A DNA stretch of 19,649 nucleotides from Burkholderiaceae bacterium (GTDB taxonomy: Bacteria; Pseudomonadota; Gammaproteobacteria; Burkholderiales; Burkholderiaceae), in the NCBI GenBank assembly GCA_017998575.1, contig JAGOCV010000039.1, forward strand, positions 1-19,649. Reading direction: 5' to 3'. This document shows, piece after piece, positions 1 through 6,832 of the stretch. The notes beneath the pieces are model-generated. The model searched no databases. It saw only the letters and a list, made by a program, of their open reading frames with translations, and was not told where the DNA came from. How positions within the stretch are numbered: position 1 is the stretch's first letter; every line of letters starts with the position of its first letter. A program made the translations under genes and the position numbers.

Positions 1-1
1 T

Positions 2-340
2 CCCTGGTTCGTCGAAGCGCACCAGTTCCGCATCGACACCGAGGGCGGCATCGGCCGGCCCACACCCGAGGGCGCGCACCGCGACGGCGTGGAGCTGGTC
101 GCGGTGTTCATGATCAGCCGCCATGGCATCAAGGGTGGCGAGACGCGCGTGTTCGAGGCCGGCGGTCCCAATGGGCAGCGCTTCACGCTCACCGAGCCGT
201 GGTCGCTGCTGCTGCTCGACGACGAGCGCGTGATCCACGAATCCACGCCTATCCAGCCAATCGATGCCGAAGCCGGCGGCCACCGCGACACGCTCGTGCT
301 GACCTGCCGCGCGGGCGGTTTCCAGGGCAACGGGGCCTGA
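2..340 (+). CDS. 2OG-Fe(II) dioxygenase family protein, 3' end (5' truncated by window edge)
   Basis: Only the last 112 residues are present; the reading frame is open from base 2 to the TGA at 338-340. The fragment shows the double-stranded beta-helix core of the 2OG-Fe dioxygenase family to which the free L-isoleucine 4-hydroxylase (IDO) belongs. The PTPEGAHRDG stretch gives an HxD pair (His26, Asp28 of the fragment), His79 (in VIHES) supplies the distal iron ligand, and Arg95 (in HRDTLVLT) is a plausible 2-oxoglutarate anchor. Such cytosolic enzymes hydroxylate free amino acids or other small molecules while decarboxylating 2-oxoglutarate. The substrate cannot be read from the fragment. 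There is no operon partner in view: 159 bp with a separate promoter follow. The family call is strong because all three iron ligands fall in their expected context; the missing N-terminus lies upstream of the window. Confidence 0.82.
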   Translation, partial: PWFVEAHQFRIDTEGGIGRPTPEGAHRDGVELVAVFMISRHGIKGGETRVFEAGGPNGQRFTLTEPWSLLLLDDERVIHESTPIQPIDAEAGGHRDTLVLTCRAGGFQGNGA

Positions 341-401
341 GCAAGCCGTTGCGCTGCATCAAACGCGGCGCGATCGGGCACTCGTCGGGGTCCGCGCGGG
401 C

Positions 402-430
402 TTGGCGGTCACAGGGCAACGTCCTACATT
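402..430 (+). promoter_or_regulatory. Candidate sigma-70 promoter of the universal stress gene
   Basis: A -35-like TTGGCG (402-407, 4 of 6 consensus bases) and a -10-like TACATT (425-430, 4 of 6) are separated by exactly 17 bp. A start near 437 would leave a leader of about 63 nt before the stress protein ATG. This is inferred from the motif match only. No other strong signal is seen in the 159-bp gap apart from the ctacattg repeat. Confidence 0.45.
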
Positions 431-456
431 GAGGAACAAGGCCCGCCGCTACATTG
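424..456 (+). repeat. Tandem ctacattg direct repeat upstream of usp
   Basis: The octamer ctacattg occurs at 424-431 and again at 449-456, 25 bp apart start to start, in the leader of the universal stress gene. Each copy contains a TACATT that could serve as a -10 element, so these may be two start sites or a pair of regulator half-sites. The repeat is seen directly; its function is inferred. Confidence 0.4.
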
Positions 457-499
457 GGACAGGCCGACGAACCACCCAGCGCACGAAAGGAGCCGCATC

Positions 500-937
500 A
501 TGTTCAAGCACATCCTCGTCCCTGTCGATGGATCGACGACTGCCCTGGTGGCGATGGACAAGGCCGTGCAGCTCGCACGCGCGTTCGACGGCCGCATCAC
601 CGTGATCCACGTCATCGATCCCTACCCATTCGTGGGCATCGGTGCCGACTTCGCTTTCGGCCAGGCCGAGTACCTGACGGCGGCCAAGGCCAGCGCGACC
701 AAGGCGTTGGCCACAGCGGCCGAAACGGCGGCTGCCGCAGGCGTGCCCTGCACGCAGCGCACGATCGAGGGGCAATCGGTATTCGAGGGCATCCTCGAGG
801 CCGCCACCGGCGTCGACGTCGACCTCATCATCATGGGCTCGCACGGCCGCGCCGGCCTGGAGAAGTTGCTGCTGGGCAGCGAGACGCAGCGCGTGCTCTC
901 GCACACCACGCTGCCGGTGCTGGTGGTGCGGGGCTGA
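500..937 (+). CDS. Universal stress protein (UspA domain, ATP-binding type)
   Basis: This single-domain cytosolic Usp protein has 145 residues, the normal size for the family. The first strand KHILVPVDGS (3-12) carries the conserved Asp10. The C-terminal half has the nucleotide motif G-x2-G-x9-G-S, with Gly113, Gly116, Gly126 and Ser127, followed by the closing strand LPVLVVRG. The intact motif suggests an ATP-binding member rather than a non-binding UspA. Such proteins are dimers that support survival under starvation, oxidative stress or low oxygen; the precise role is not visible here. The start is fixed by a strong ribosome site, AAAGGAG at 486-492, seven bases before the ATG. The gene stands alone behind its own candidate promoter and converges on the SDR gene, with a shared hairpin at the two stop codons. 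Confidence 0.93.
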   Translation: MFKHILVPVDGSTTALVAMDKAVQLARAFDGRITVIHVIDPYPFVGIGADFAFGQAEYLTAAKASATKALATAAETAAAAGVPCTQRTIEGQSVFEGILEAATGVDVDLIIMGSHGRAGLEKLLLGSETQRVLSHTTLPVLVVRG

Positions 938-956
938 GGCTTCAGCCGGCGCGCAC
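926..956. terminator. Shared hairpin between convergent usp and SDR genes
   Basis: Perfect arms ggctga (932-937) and tcagcc (942-947) enclose a 4-nt loop. An outer pair gtgcg (926-930) / cgcac (952-956) can extend the stem across a small asymmetric internal loop. The usp TGA (935-937) lies in the left arm and the SDR stop (942-944, complement) in the right arm, so the structure could act in both directions. There is no T-tract on either side, so intrinsic termination is uncertain. Confidence 0.4.
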
Positions 957-1760
957 GTCGGCGACCGGCTCCTTGCCGAAAGCGGGCCGCGCCAGAAACG
1001 CCAGCACGCGCCGCGCTGCATCGTCGGGCGATGTGAGCTGGCCTTCGGTCTTCATGCGCGCGAACCCCTGCTGATCGGCGAACGTGCCCGGGTCGGCGCT
1101 GCGCAGATGGGTCTGCATGTCGGTGTCGATCACGCCCGGGGCCAGCGAACACACGCGTGCGCCGTTGTGCCGCGCGGCTTCTTCCAGGGCAAGGCAGCGC
1201 GTGAAGTGGTCCATGCCGGCCTTGGCCGCGCAGTAGGGCCCTTGCGAGGCCATGGCACGGCGGCCCAGGCCCGACGAGATGTTGAGCACGCGCCGCTCGC
1301 CCACCCAGCCCGCCGTGGCCGACAGGAATGCCGCCGTCAGCAGCATCGGCGCTTCCAGGCCCACGCGCAGGCCCAGCGCGATGTCCTCGGATCGCGCGTC
1401 GGCCAGCGGTGTGATGCGCGGCACCACACCGGCGTTGTTGATCAGCGTGGCCGTCGCATAGGTGTCGGCGGCGGGTGCGGCCAGCCACGAGGCCAGCTGC
1501 ATCGCGGCTTCCGACGCCTCCGAGAGGTCGAAGCTCCACTGCTCCACCCGTGCGCCGATGGCCTGGGCCTCGGCATCCAGCGATTCATTGCGCTGGCGCG
1601 AGATGCACAGCAGCAGCCGGTCGGCCGACATCAGTTGCAGCGCCATGGCCAGGCCCATGCCGCGCGATCCGCCGGTGAGGATGGTGAGGTGGCGCGCGCC
1701 GTGTGAAGGCCCGATGGCGGCCGGCGTGGCCCCGGTGTCGGTGGAGGAGGTGAGCAGCAT
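942..1760 (-). CDS. SDR family oxidoreductase (sepiapterin/benzil reductase-like)
   Basis: This 272-residue short-chain dehydrogenase/reductase has a Rossmann fold. The cofactor motif TGGSRGMG is at 29-36, NNAG at 108-111, and the catalytic Ser162/163, Tyr176 and Lys180 lie in ISSGLGRRAMASQGPYCAAK. The following SLAPGVIDTDM matches the PGxxxT segment. The spacing and the LEAPMLLTAAFL segment resemble the sepiapterin reductase/benzil reductase (YueD-like) group, which reduces carbonyls with NADPH. An oddity: the usual tetrad Asn (VNLxxP) is Gly134 here (VGLEAP). The N-terminus is about 24 residues longer than usual and the ATG lacks a clear ribosome site, so the true start could be further in. 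It lies 40 bp after the intradiol dioxygenase gene on the same strand and is probably co-transcribed. The substrate is unknown. Confidence 0.88.
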   Translation of the reverse strand: MLLTSSTDTGATPAAIGPSHGARHLTILTGGSRGMGLAMALQLMSADRLLLCISRQRNESLDAEAQAIGARVEQWSFDLSEASEAAMQLASWLAAPAADTYATATLINNAGVVPRITPLADARSEDIALGLRVGLEAPMLLTAAFLSATAGWVGERRVLNISSGLGRRAMASQGPYCAAKAGMDHFTRCLALEEAARHNGARVCSLAPGVIDTDMQTHLRSADPGTFADQQGFARMKTEGQLTSPDDAARRVLAFLARPAFGKEPVADVRAG

Positions 1761-1800
1761 GCGCCCGATGGTAAGCGCACGCCGTCGCCGTGCCCGTGCT

Positions 1801-2451
1801 TCAGGCCGCCACGACCACGGGCAGGCGTGCCATGCGGCCGCCGCCTGCTGCCGTGAACGGCACGGTCACGGCGGCGCGTTCGGCATCGGAGAGCCGCCGC
1901 CACAGGAAGTCGCGCGCATTGCCCGGATGGCCTTCGACGTAGACCTGCGTGGTGAGCAACTCGCGCGAGCCGAGCTTCACTTTCAGATGGATGTGCGGTG
2001 TGCGTCCGGTGTAGGGCACGGGCTCGATGGTCCGGAAGCGGTAGCGACCATCCGCGCCCACACGCATGCGTCCGAAGCCCTGGAAGTGCGGATCGGCGCG
2101 ACCGCCATCGCCGGGATGGTGGTAGTGGCCGTCGGCATCGCACTGCCAGATCTCGATGTCGGCGCCGCGCACGGGACGGCCCTCCACGTCGGTCACCTCG
2201 CCCTCCAGCCACACGGGCGTGCCGCGGGCGTAGTGCGCGGCGCCGTTGGCCAGCAGATCGTGGTCCCGGTCGGCCGGAAGTTGCAGCGGATAGAAAGGGC
2301 CTTCGGTCTGGGAAGGCGTGAGCATGCGCCGACCCTGCGCGCGGGCTCCCCGCATGCCCAGCAGCAACGCGGGCGCGAAGACCAGGGCCGCCGTGGCGAG
2401 GCGGCGATCGGCGGTGGGGGCAGCAGAAAGTTGGCGCGGATGGCTGGGCAT
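1801..2451 (-). CDS. Exported intradiol ring-cleavage dioxygenase-like protein
   Basis: This 216-residue protein carries the catalytic domain of the protocatechuate 3,4-dioxygenase/catechol 1,2-dioxygenase superfamily. The four non-heme Fe(III) ligands are present: Tyr110 (DADGHYHHP), Tyr147 (PVPYTGR), His153 and His155 (PHIHLKV). The entrance motif TEGPFYP is at 49-55. Unlike classical cytosolic enzymes it begins with a hydrophobic leader (about residues 16-39, RRLATAALVF...GARAQ) whose twin Arg resembles a weak Tat signal. It is therefore probably a periplasmic or secreted member acting on catechol-type or protocatechuate-like compounds; the substrate is not deducible. It lies between rluA (95-bp gap) and the SDR gene (40-bp gap) and has no ring-cleavage pathway neighbours. 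An AGGA just upstream falls in a small hairpin loop (2456-2471). Confidence 0.88.
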   Translation of the reverse strand: MPSHPRQLSAAPTADRRLATAALVFAPALLLGMRGARAQGRRMLTPSQTEGPFYPLQLPADRDHDLLANGAAHYARGTPVWLEGEVTDVEGRPVRGADIEIWQCDADGHYHHPGDGGRADPHFQGFGRMRVGADGRYRFRTIEPVPYTGRTPHIHLKVKLGSRELLTTQVYVEGHPGNARDFLWRRLSDAERAAVTVPFTAAGGGRMARLPVVVAA

Positions 2452-2455
2452 GGGG

Positions 2456-2511
2456 GCTCGTCCTGTCGAGCGCCTGGCCGGCGCGATGGAGAGTCAGAGC
2501 GCCCTGGCCGG
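2456..2511 (-). repeat. Hairpin and near-perfect direct repeat before the intradiol dioxygenase
   Basis: The gap between rluA and the dioxygenase gene holds two nearly identical blocks, gagcgcctggccgg (2468-2481) and gagcgccctggccgg (2497-2511), which differ by one inserted C. Overlapping the first block is an inverted repeat, gctcg (2456-2460) / cgagc (2467-2471). Its 6-nt loop on the coding strand contains AGGA, the only ribosome-site-like sequence near the dioxygenase start. The repeats are seen directly; an operator or mRNA-structure role is inferred. Confidence 0.4.
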
Positions 2512-2546
2512 CCGGAGTTCCTGGGTCGCCGGTCGGCGGGCCGCGC

Positions 2547-3230
2547 TCAGAACGGCGCGTGGCTTTCGAAGCGCATCGACTCACCGCTTACTGGATGGTC
2601 GAAGCCGATCTCGCTGGCGTGCAGCAGCAGGCGTGGCGATAGCGCCTGCACGGCCGGCGGCGCATAGAAGGCATCGCCCAGGATCGGGTGGCCGATGCTC
2701 ATCAGGTGCACGCGCAACTGGTGCGAACGCCCGGTGACCGGCTCCAGCAGCACGCGCGTGGCCAGCGTACCGTCGCTGCCGTCCCAACGGCCGAGCGTGC
2801 GCCAGCGCGTGAGGCTGGGCAGGCCCTCCACGGCATCGATCTTCTGCAGCGGGCGGTTGGGCCAGTCGGCGATCAGTGGGGCATCGATGCGGTTCCAGCC
2901 GTCGCCCGCCGACGCGTGGAGGTCGTTCTGCGGCTCGCCGCTCACCACGGCCTCGTAGCGCTTGTGCACGCGCCGCGTTGCGAACGCATCGCCCAGCGCG
3001 CGCAGCGGACCGGCGCCGCGCGCCATCAGCATGAGGCCGCTGGTGGCCATGTCGAGGCGGTGGACGATCAGCGCGTCGGGGTAGAGCACCTGCGCGCGGG
3101 CCGACAGGCAATCCTGCTTGTCGGGGCCGCGCCCCGGCACGGACAGCAGCCCGGCCGGCTTGACGAGCACCAGCAGCGCGTCGTCGGCATGCAGCACGCA
3201 CAGGTCGTGATGCACCGGCGCCGGGTTCAT
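2547..3230 (-). CDS. rluA: RluA-type pseudouridine synthase (23S rRNA / tRNA)
   Basis: The enzyme isomerises uridine to pseudouridine. E. coli RluA modifies 23S rRNA U746 and tRNA U32, and this 227-residue protein is close to it in size (219) and motifs. Visible landmarks are LLSVPGR (28-34), HRLDMATSG with catalytic Asp60, the DWPNRPLQK segment (122-130), TGRSHQLRVH (166-175), GHPILGDAFYA and the closing RLLLHA. There is no S4 RNA-binding domain, as expected for RluA rather than RluC/D. The ATG at 3230 is chosen because it overlaps the stop of the triheme cytochrome gene as ATGA and follows a good GGAGGG eight bases upstream. A longer upstream open frame lies inside the cytochrome gene and is not real. 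Translation is probably coupled to the cytochrome gene. Confidence 0.93.
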   Translation of the reverse strand: MNPAPVHHDLCVLHADDALLVLVKPAGLLSVPGRGPDKQDCLSARAQVLYPDALIVHRLDMATSGLMLMARGAGPLRALGDAFATRRVHKRYEAVVSGEPQNDLHASAGDGWNRIDAPLIADWPNRPLQKIDAVEGLPSLTRWRTLGRWDGSDGTLATRVLLEPVTGRSHQLRVHLMSIGHPILGDAFYAPPAVQALSPRLLLHASEIGFDHPVSGESMRFESHAPF

Positions 3231-4543
3231 CGCGGCGGCCCTCCGCGCACGCGAGCCACGTCGAGCGTGCTGACGGCCGGCGCGCGGTTGCCCCACTGGC
3301 CGCGGATGTGCGTGAGGACCGAGGCCACGTCTTCGTCGCTCAGTGCCAGCACGTAGGGCGGCATACCGAACGGGCGGGGATGGCCGGCCGTCGCCGGGCC
3401 GAAGCCGCCGTACAGCACGATCTGCACGAGGTTGGCCGGGTTGTTCATCGTGACCGCGCGGTTGCCCGCCAGCGGCGGGTAGGCCCCGGGCACGCCTTCG
3501 CCGCGCGCGCCGTGGCAGTTGATGCAGTTGGCGGTGTAGATGGCCTCGCCACGTGCGGCCATCTGCGGTGGCACGTCCACGCGCGGACGCGGTGCGATAT
3601 CGCGCGGTGGCAATGCCTGCAGGTAGGTGGCCATGGCGTCGAGGTCGGCCGCGCTCAGGTGCTGCGTGCTGTAGAGCACCACCTCGGCCATCGGTCCGGT
3701 GACCTGGCCGTGCGCCGAATAGCCGTCGCGCAGCAGCTTGACCACTTCGTCGCGCGACCAGTGCGCCACGCCGGCCTCGGTGGGGGCCGAGAGCGAGGGC
3801 GCATACCAGTTCTGTACTGGTATCAGCCCGCCGGCCAGGGCCGATGCGTCCTCGCTGCCGCCCAGCGCGTTGCGCGCCGAATGGCAGGCGGCGCAATGGC
3901 CCAGGCCGCGCACCAGGTAGGCGCCGCGATTCCACTGCGCGCCTTGTGCCGGCGCCGGCTCGAACGTGCCGGCACGGAAGTACAGCGCCCGCCACACGGC
4001 GAGCGCGGCCTGCGTGTCGAATGGCGAGGCGAGGTCGTGTGCCGCGTTGGGCTGCCTGGCGGCGGGCAGGGTACGCAGCCACGCATAGAGCGCGTCCGAA
4101 TCCTCGCGCGTGATCTCGGTGTAGTTGGGATAGGGGAATGCCGGGTAGAGCAGCCGGCCGTCGCGCGAGCGGCCGTTGTGCAGCGCACGCCAGAAGTGGC
4201 TGGCGTTCCAGCGGCCTAGGCCGGTGTCGTCATCGGGCGTGAGGTTGCTCGAATAGACGATGCCGAAGGGCGTCTCGATGGGCCGGCCACCCGCGCCGGC
4301 GGCACCGCCGCGTGCCGTGTGGCAGGCCATGCAGTTGCCGGCGCGTGCGAGGTAGGCGCCGCGTTCGACCTGCGCGGCATCGAGTGCCGAGAGGGCGGGT
4401 GGCGGCGCGTCGTCGATGGCGTCTTCGCCGCGCAGGTTCAGCCAGGCGATCGCGGCGGCGGCCAGCGCCAGCGCCAGCAGCAGCCCGAGCGCAACGCGTG
4501 GCCACAGGCGTGGGCGGGTCGAGGTTGCGGGCAGGCTGTTCAT
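3227..4543 (-). CDS. Membrane-anchored triheme cytochrome c (alcohol/gluconate dehydrogenase subunit II type)
   Basis: This 438-residue protein has an N-terminal uncleaved-looking hydrophobic anchor (about 16-36) and three c-type heme sites: CMACH (71-75), CAACH (217-221) and CINCH (340-344). Segments such as TPFGIVYSSNLTPD, LYPAFPYPNYT, RGAYLVRGLGHCAACH and GPMAEVVLYSTQHLS match the cytochrome subunit of membrane-bound quinoprotein or flavin alcohol, gluconate and aldehyde dehydrogenases. That subunit passes electrons from a periplasmic dehydrogenase to ubiquinone. No dehydrogenase subunit lies nearby, so the partner is unknown. Met residues near each heme (for example in GPMAEV and FGMPPY) could be axial ligands. 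The start ATG at 4543 overlaps the stop of the diheme gene as ATGA and has GGAGA seven bases upstream. The stop overlaps rluA in the same way. Confidence 0.92.
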   Translation of the reverse strand: MNSLPATSTRPRLWPRVALGLLLALALAAAAIAWLNLRGEDAIDDAPPPALSALDAAQVERGAYLARAGNCMACHTARGGAAGAGGRPIETPFGIVYSSNLTPDDDTGLGRWNASHFWRALHNGRSRDGRLLYPAFPYPNYTEITREDSDALYAWLRTLPAARQPNAAHDLASPFDTQAALAVWRALYFRAGTFEPAPAQGAQWNRGAYLVRGLGHCAACHSARNALGGSEDASALAGGLIPVQNWYAPSLSAPTEAGVAHWSRDEVVKLLRDGYSAHGQVTGPMAEVVLYSTQHLSAADLDAMATYLQALPPRDIAPRPRVDVPPQMAARGEAIYTANCINCHGARGEGVPGAYPPLAGNRAVTMNNPANLVQIVLYGGFGPATAGHPRPFGMPPYVLALSDEDVASVLTHIRGQWGNRAPAVSTLDVARVRGGPPR

Positions 4544-5337
4544 CGGTGGCTCTCCGTGCCGGCCGCAGCCGGCGGTGCGCGATCGGGCAGCACGGCGCTG
4601 CCGCAGGCCATGGGCCAGGCTTGTGGCGGGGCGGGCGCCGGATGCGTGTCGGCCGGCAGCGGCTGCGCCGCGAGCCAGTTCGACGCGGCGGCCAGGTCTT
4701 CGGGGGCGAGGCGCTCCACGATCTGCGCCATGCAATCGGGCGCGTGGGCGCTGCGCACGCGTGCTTTCCAGGCGCCGAGCTGGCTGGCCAGGTAGTCGCG
4801 TGGAAGACCGAGCAGGCCCGGTACGTTGGGCGCCACGCCGGTCAGCGCCGCGCCGTGGCACGCAACGCACGCGGGCACGCCGCGCGCGCTGTCGCCCTGC
4901 TGCACGAGCTGGCGGCCCCGCTCGAGCAGGGCAGGCGGCGCCGTGGACGGCTGTGGCGCGGGGTAAGGCAGGTCGAGCGCGGCGAAGTAATGCGCGATCT
5001 CCCACAGGTAGGCATCGGTGAGCGGATCGACCATGCGCAGCATCAGCCCGTAGTGGCGGCGCCCGTCGCGGAAGTTGAGCAGCTGGTTGTAGAGGTAGCC
5101 GGCGGGCTTGCCCGCGATGCGCGGGTAGTAGCCATCCGGGCCGGCGCGGCCCTGGGCGCCGTGGCAGGCGGCGCAGCTTTCCATCCGGCGCGCCAGGGTG
5201 TCGGCAAAGCGCGCATCGGGCACGTAGGCCGGAGCTGCCCAGGCGGCGGGTAGCAGCGCCAGCCACAGCAGTGACAGCAGCGACAGCACGGCGGCCCACG
5301 GGCGGCGGCGGTGGAGGATTGCGATCATCGGGGTCAT
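4540..5337 (-). CDS. Exported diheme cytochrome c (c4-like)
   Basis: This 265-residue protein starts with a signal peptide (basic HRRRPW, hydrophobic core to LLPAAWAA, likely cleavage near residue 35). It has two heme-binding sites, CAACH (55-59) and CVACH (157-161), in two cytochrome c-like domains of similar layout, as in cytochrome c4 and related periplasmic electron carriers. YYPRIAGKPAGYLYNQL matches the typical c4 sequence after the first heme. An unpaired Cys202 and a Pro/Ala-rich tail (about 228-260) with Cys245 are unusual. It would move electrons between the triheme protein encoded next and an oxidase or dehydrogenase. ATG 5337 is preferred; a second in-frame ATG lies three codons in. 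The gene begins 23 bp after the MocR gene and overlaps the triheme gene by 4 bp. Confidence 0.9.
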   Translation of the reverse strand: MTPMIAILHRRRPWAAVLSLLSLLWLALLPAAWAAPAYVPDARFADTLARRMESCAACHGAQGRAGPDGYYPRIAGKPAGYLYNQLLNFRDGRRHYGLMLRMVDPLTDAYLWEIAHYFAALDLPYPAPQPSTAPPALLERGRQLVQQGDSARGVPACVACHGAALTGVAPNVPGLLGLPRDYLASQLGAWKARVRSAHAPDCMAQIVERLAPEDLAAASNWLAAQPLPADTHPAPAPPQAWPMACGSAVLPDRAPPAAAGTESHR

Positions 5338-5360
5338 GGTTTCGTCCAGGTCTTGAGCGT

Positions 5361-6746
5361 TCACAGCGCCATGGCGCCACTGGCGTGCGGATGTTCCAGC
5401 ACATGGACCACGCGCCGCAGCGCCTGCTCGCAGGCGGCGGTGGACTGCGGCCCGCCCAGGCACAGGCGCAGCGCGGCAGGGGGCTCGCCATCGGTGGCGA
5501 ACGCCTGGCTGGCCACGGCGGCGACACCCTGGGCGCGCAGCAGCGCGGCGGTGTCGGTGGCGTCGAAGCCGGCCGCGAGTGGCAGCCAGGCATGAAAGCC
5601 TTCGGGATGGGCCTGCAAACCATGCGCGCCCAGCAGCCGCGCGGCGATCTGCTGGCGCGCTGCACTTTCGCGGCGCACGGCGGCGAGCATGGCGGTGGCC
5701 GTGCCGTCTTCGATCCAGCGCGTGGCGAGGGCCTGGGTGACCGGCGATCCCATCACCGTGGTCGCGCGAAGCGCGGCGGCCAGCCGTTGTGCCTGGGCCG
5801 GCGAGGGCGCGAGCACACAGCCGCTGCGCAGGCCGGCACCGAAGCACTTGGACAGGCCGCTCAGGTACCAGGTGAGGGCCGGGGCGAACGTGGCCAGCGG
5901 CGGCGTGGGACGGGAGGGCAGCAGGCCATAGGCGTCGTCCTCCACGATGGTCAGGCCGTGGCGCAGCGCGATGCGAGCCAGCGCTTCGCGCCGCGCGACC
6001 GGCACCGTGGCGGTGGTGGGGTTGAGCAACGTCGGGTTGCAGTAGAGCGCTCGCGGCCCGAGGGTGCGAATGGCATGCTCCAGCGCGTCGGGCAGCGGCC
6101 CGTCGGCATCCATCGGCAGTGCGTGCAGCCTCAATCCCAGGTGCGCGGCGATGGCCTTGAGGCCCGGGTAGGTGAGCGATTCCACGCAGATCCACTCGCC
6201 CGGCCGCGCCAGCAGGCCCAGCAGCGTGGCCAGCGCCGCATGCACCCCGGGCGTGAGCACCAGCGCATCGAGCCGCGCGCCCGGCAGCACCGCGCCCAGC
6301 CAGTGCGCGGCCACGGCACGGTCGTGCGGCGCGCCGCCGAACTCCTGGTAGCGCAGCAGGTCGTGCGGCTCGGTGCCGGCGAAGAGGCCCGCCGCGCCGT
6401 CGCGCAGGCGCGCCAGCAGGGCGGCGTCGGCGGGCTCGGGCGGCAGGTTCATGGTCATCTCCAGCGTGCCGCGCGTGCGCGGCGAGGCGCTGCCCGCGCG
6501 CACGTAGGTGCCCATGCCCACGCGCGAATCGATCAAGCCGCGCCGCCGGGCCTCGGCGTAGCCGCGCGCCACAGTGCTGTAGTTCAGGCGCAGGTCGTCG
6601 GCCAGTTCGCGCAGCGGCGGCAGCCGATCGCGCGCGGCCAGCCGGCCGTGACGCACGTCCTCGGCGATCAGGTCGGCCAGCAGCAGGTAGGCCGGCTGGC
6701 CGCTGGTGCGCAGCCGGCGGCGCCAGTGAGTGGTGATCGCAGTCAT
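5361..6746 (-). CDS. MocR/PdxR-type regulator: GntR winged helix fused to PLP aminotransferase-like domain
   Basis: This 461-residue protein has two domains. Residues about 18-83 form a GntR winged helix-turn-helix (PPLRELADDLRLNYSTVARGY, then the wing SRVGMGTYVRAG). Residues about 115-461 are a fold-type I aminotransferase domain with the NPTLLNPTTAT segment, VEDDAYG (Asp271 facing the PLP ring) and the Schiff-base lysine Lys300 in SGLSKCFGAG. Such fusions are transcription factors that sense PLP or an amine/amino acid adduct rather than enzymes, as in GabR and PdxR. ATG 6746 is used because the open frame upstream is random antisense sequence; it has no clear ribosome site. The gene precedes the cytochrome pair by 23 bp and is divergent from the MFS gene, so either may be its target. 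It could instead regulate elsewhere. Confidence 0.92.
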   Translation of the reverse strand: MTAITTHWRRRLRTSGQPAYLLLADLIAEDVRHGRLAARDRLPPLRELADDLRLNYSTVARGYAEARRRGLIDSRVGMGTYVRAGSASPRTRGTLEMTMNLPPEPADAALLARLRDGAAGLFAGTEPHDLLRYQEFGGAPHDRAVAAHWLGAVLPGARLDALVLTPGVHAALATLLGLLARPGEWICVESLTYPGLKAIAAHLGLRLHALPMDADGPLPDALEHAIRTLGPRALYCNPTLLNPTTATVPVARREALARIALRHGLTIVEDDAYGLLPSRPTPPLATFAPALTWYLSGLSKCFGAGLRSGCVLAPSPAQAQRLAAALRATTVMGSPVTQALATRWIEDGTATAMLAAVRRESAARQQIAARLLGAHGLQAHPEGFHAWLPLAAGFDATDTAALLRAQGVAAVASQAFATDGEPPAALRLCLGGPQSTAACEQALRRVVHVLEHPHASGAMAL

Positions 6747-6798
6747 GGCGGAGTGATGGATGGCCGAAGTCGTGCTCGTGGATGTAGATGGCCGCGTT

Positions 6799-6822
6799 GC
6801 GCTGCACGTTCCAGCGCTGTAC
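6799..6822 (-). promoter_or_regulatory. Direct repeat gcgctgYac in the mocR leader
   Basis: The plus-strand nonamers gcgctgcac (6799-6807) and gcgctgtac (6814-6822) differ at one base and are 15 bp apart. MocR-type factors often bind direct repeats near their own or a divergent promoter, so this is a candidate operator. A second repeated octamer, gatggccg (6759-6766 and 6787-6794), lies nearer to the start codon. Function is inferred from position only. Confidence 0.35.
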
Positions 6823-6832
6823 CGGCCCTGAA

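Noticed and set aside
1462..2667. Plus-strand open frame of about 400 codons over the SDR and dioxygenase genes
   Set aside because: It lies opposite two genes with intact catalytic motifs, and the translation shows no recognisable domain.
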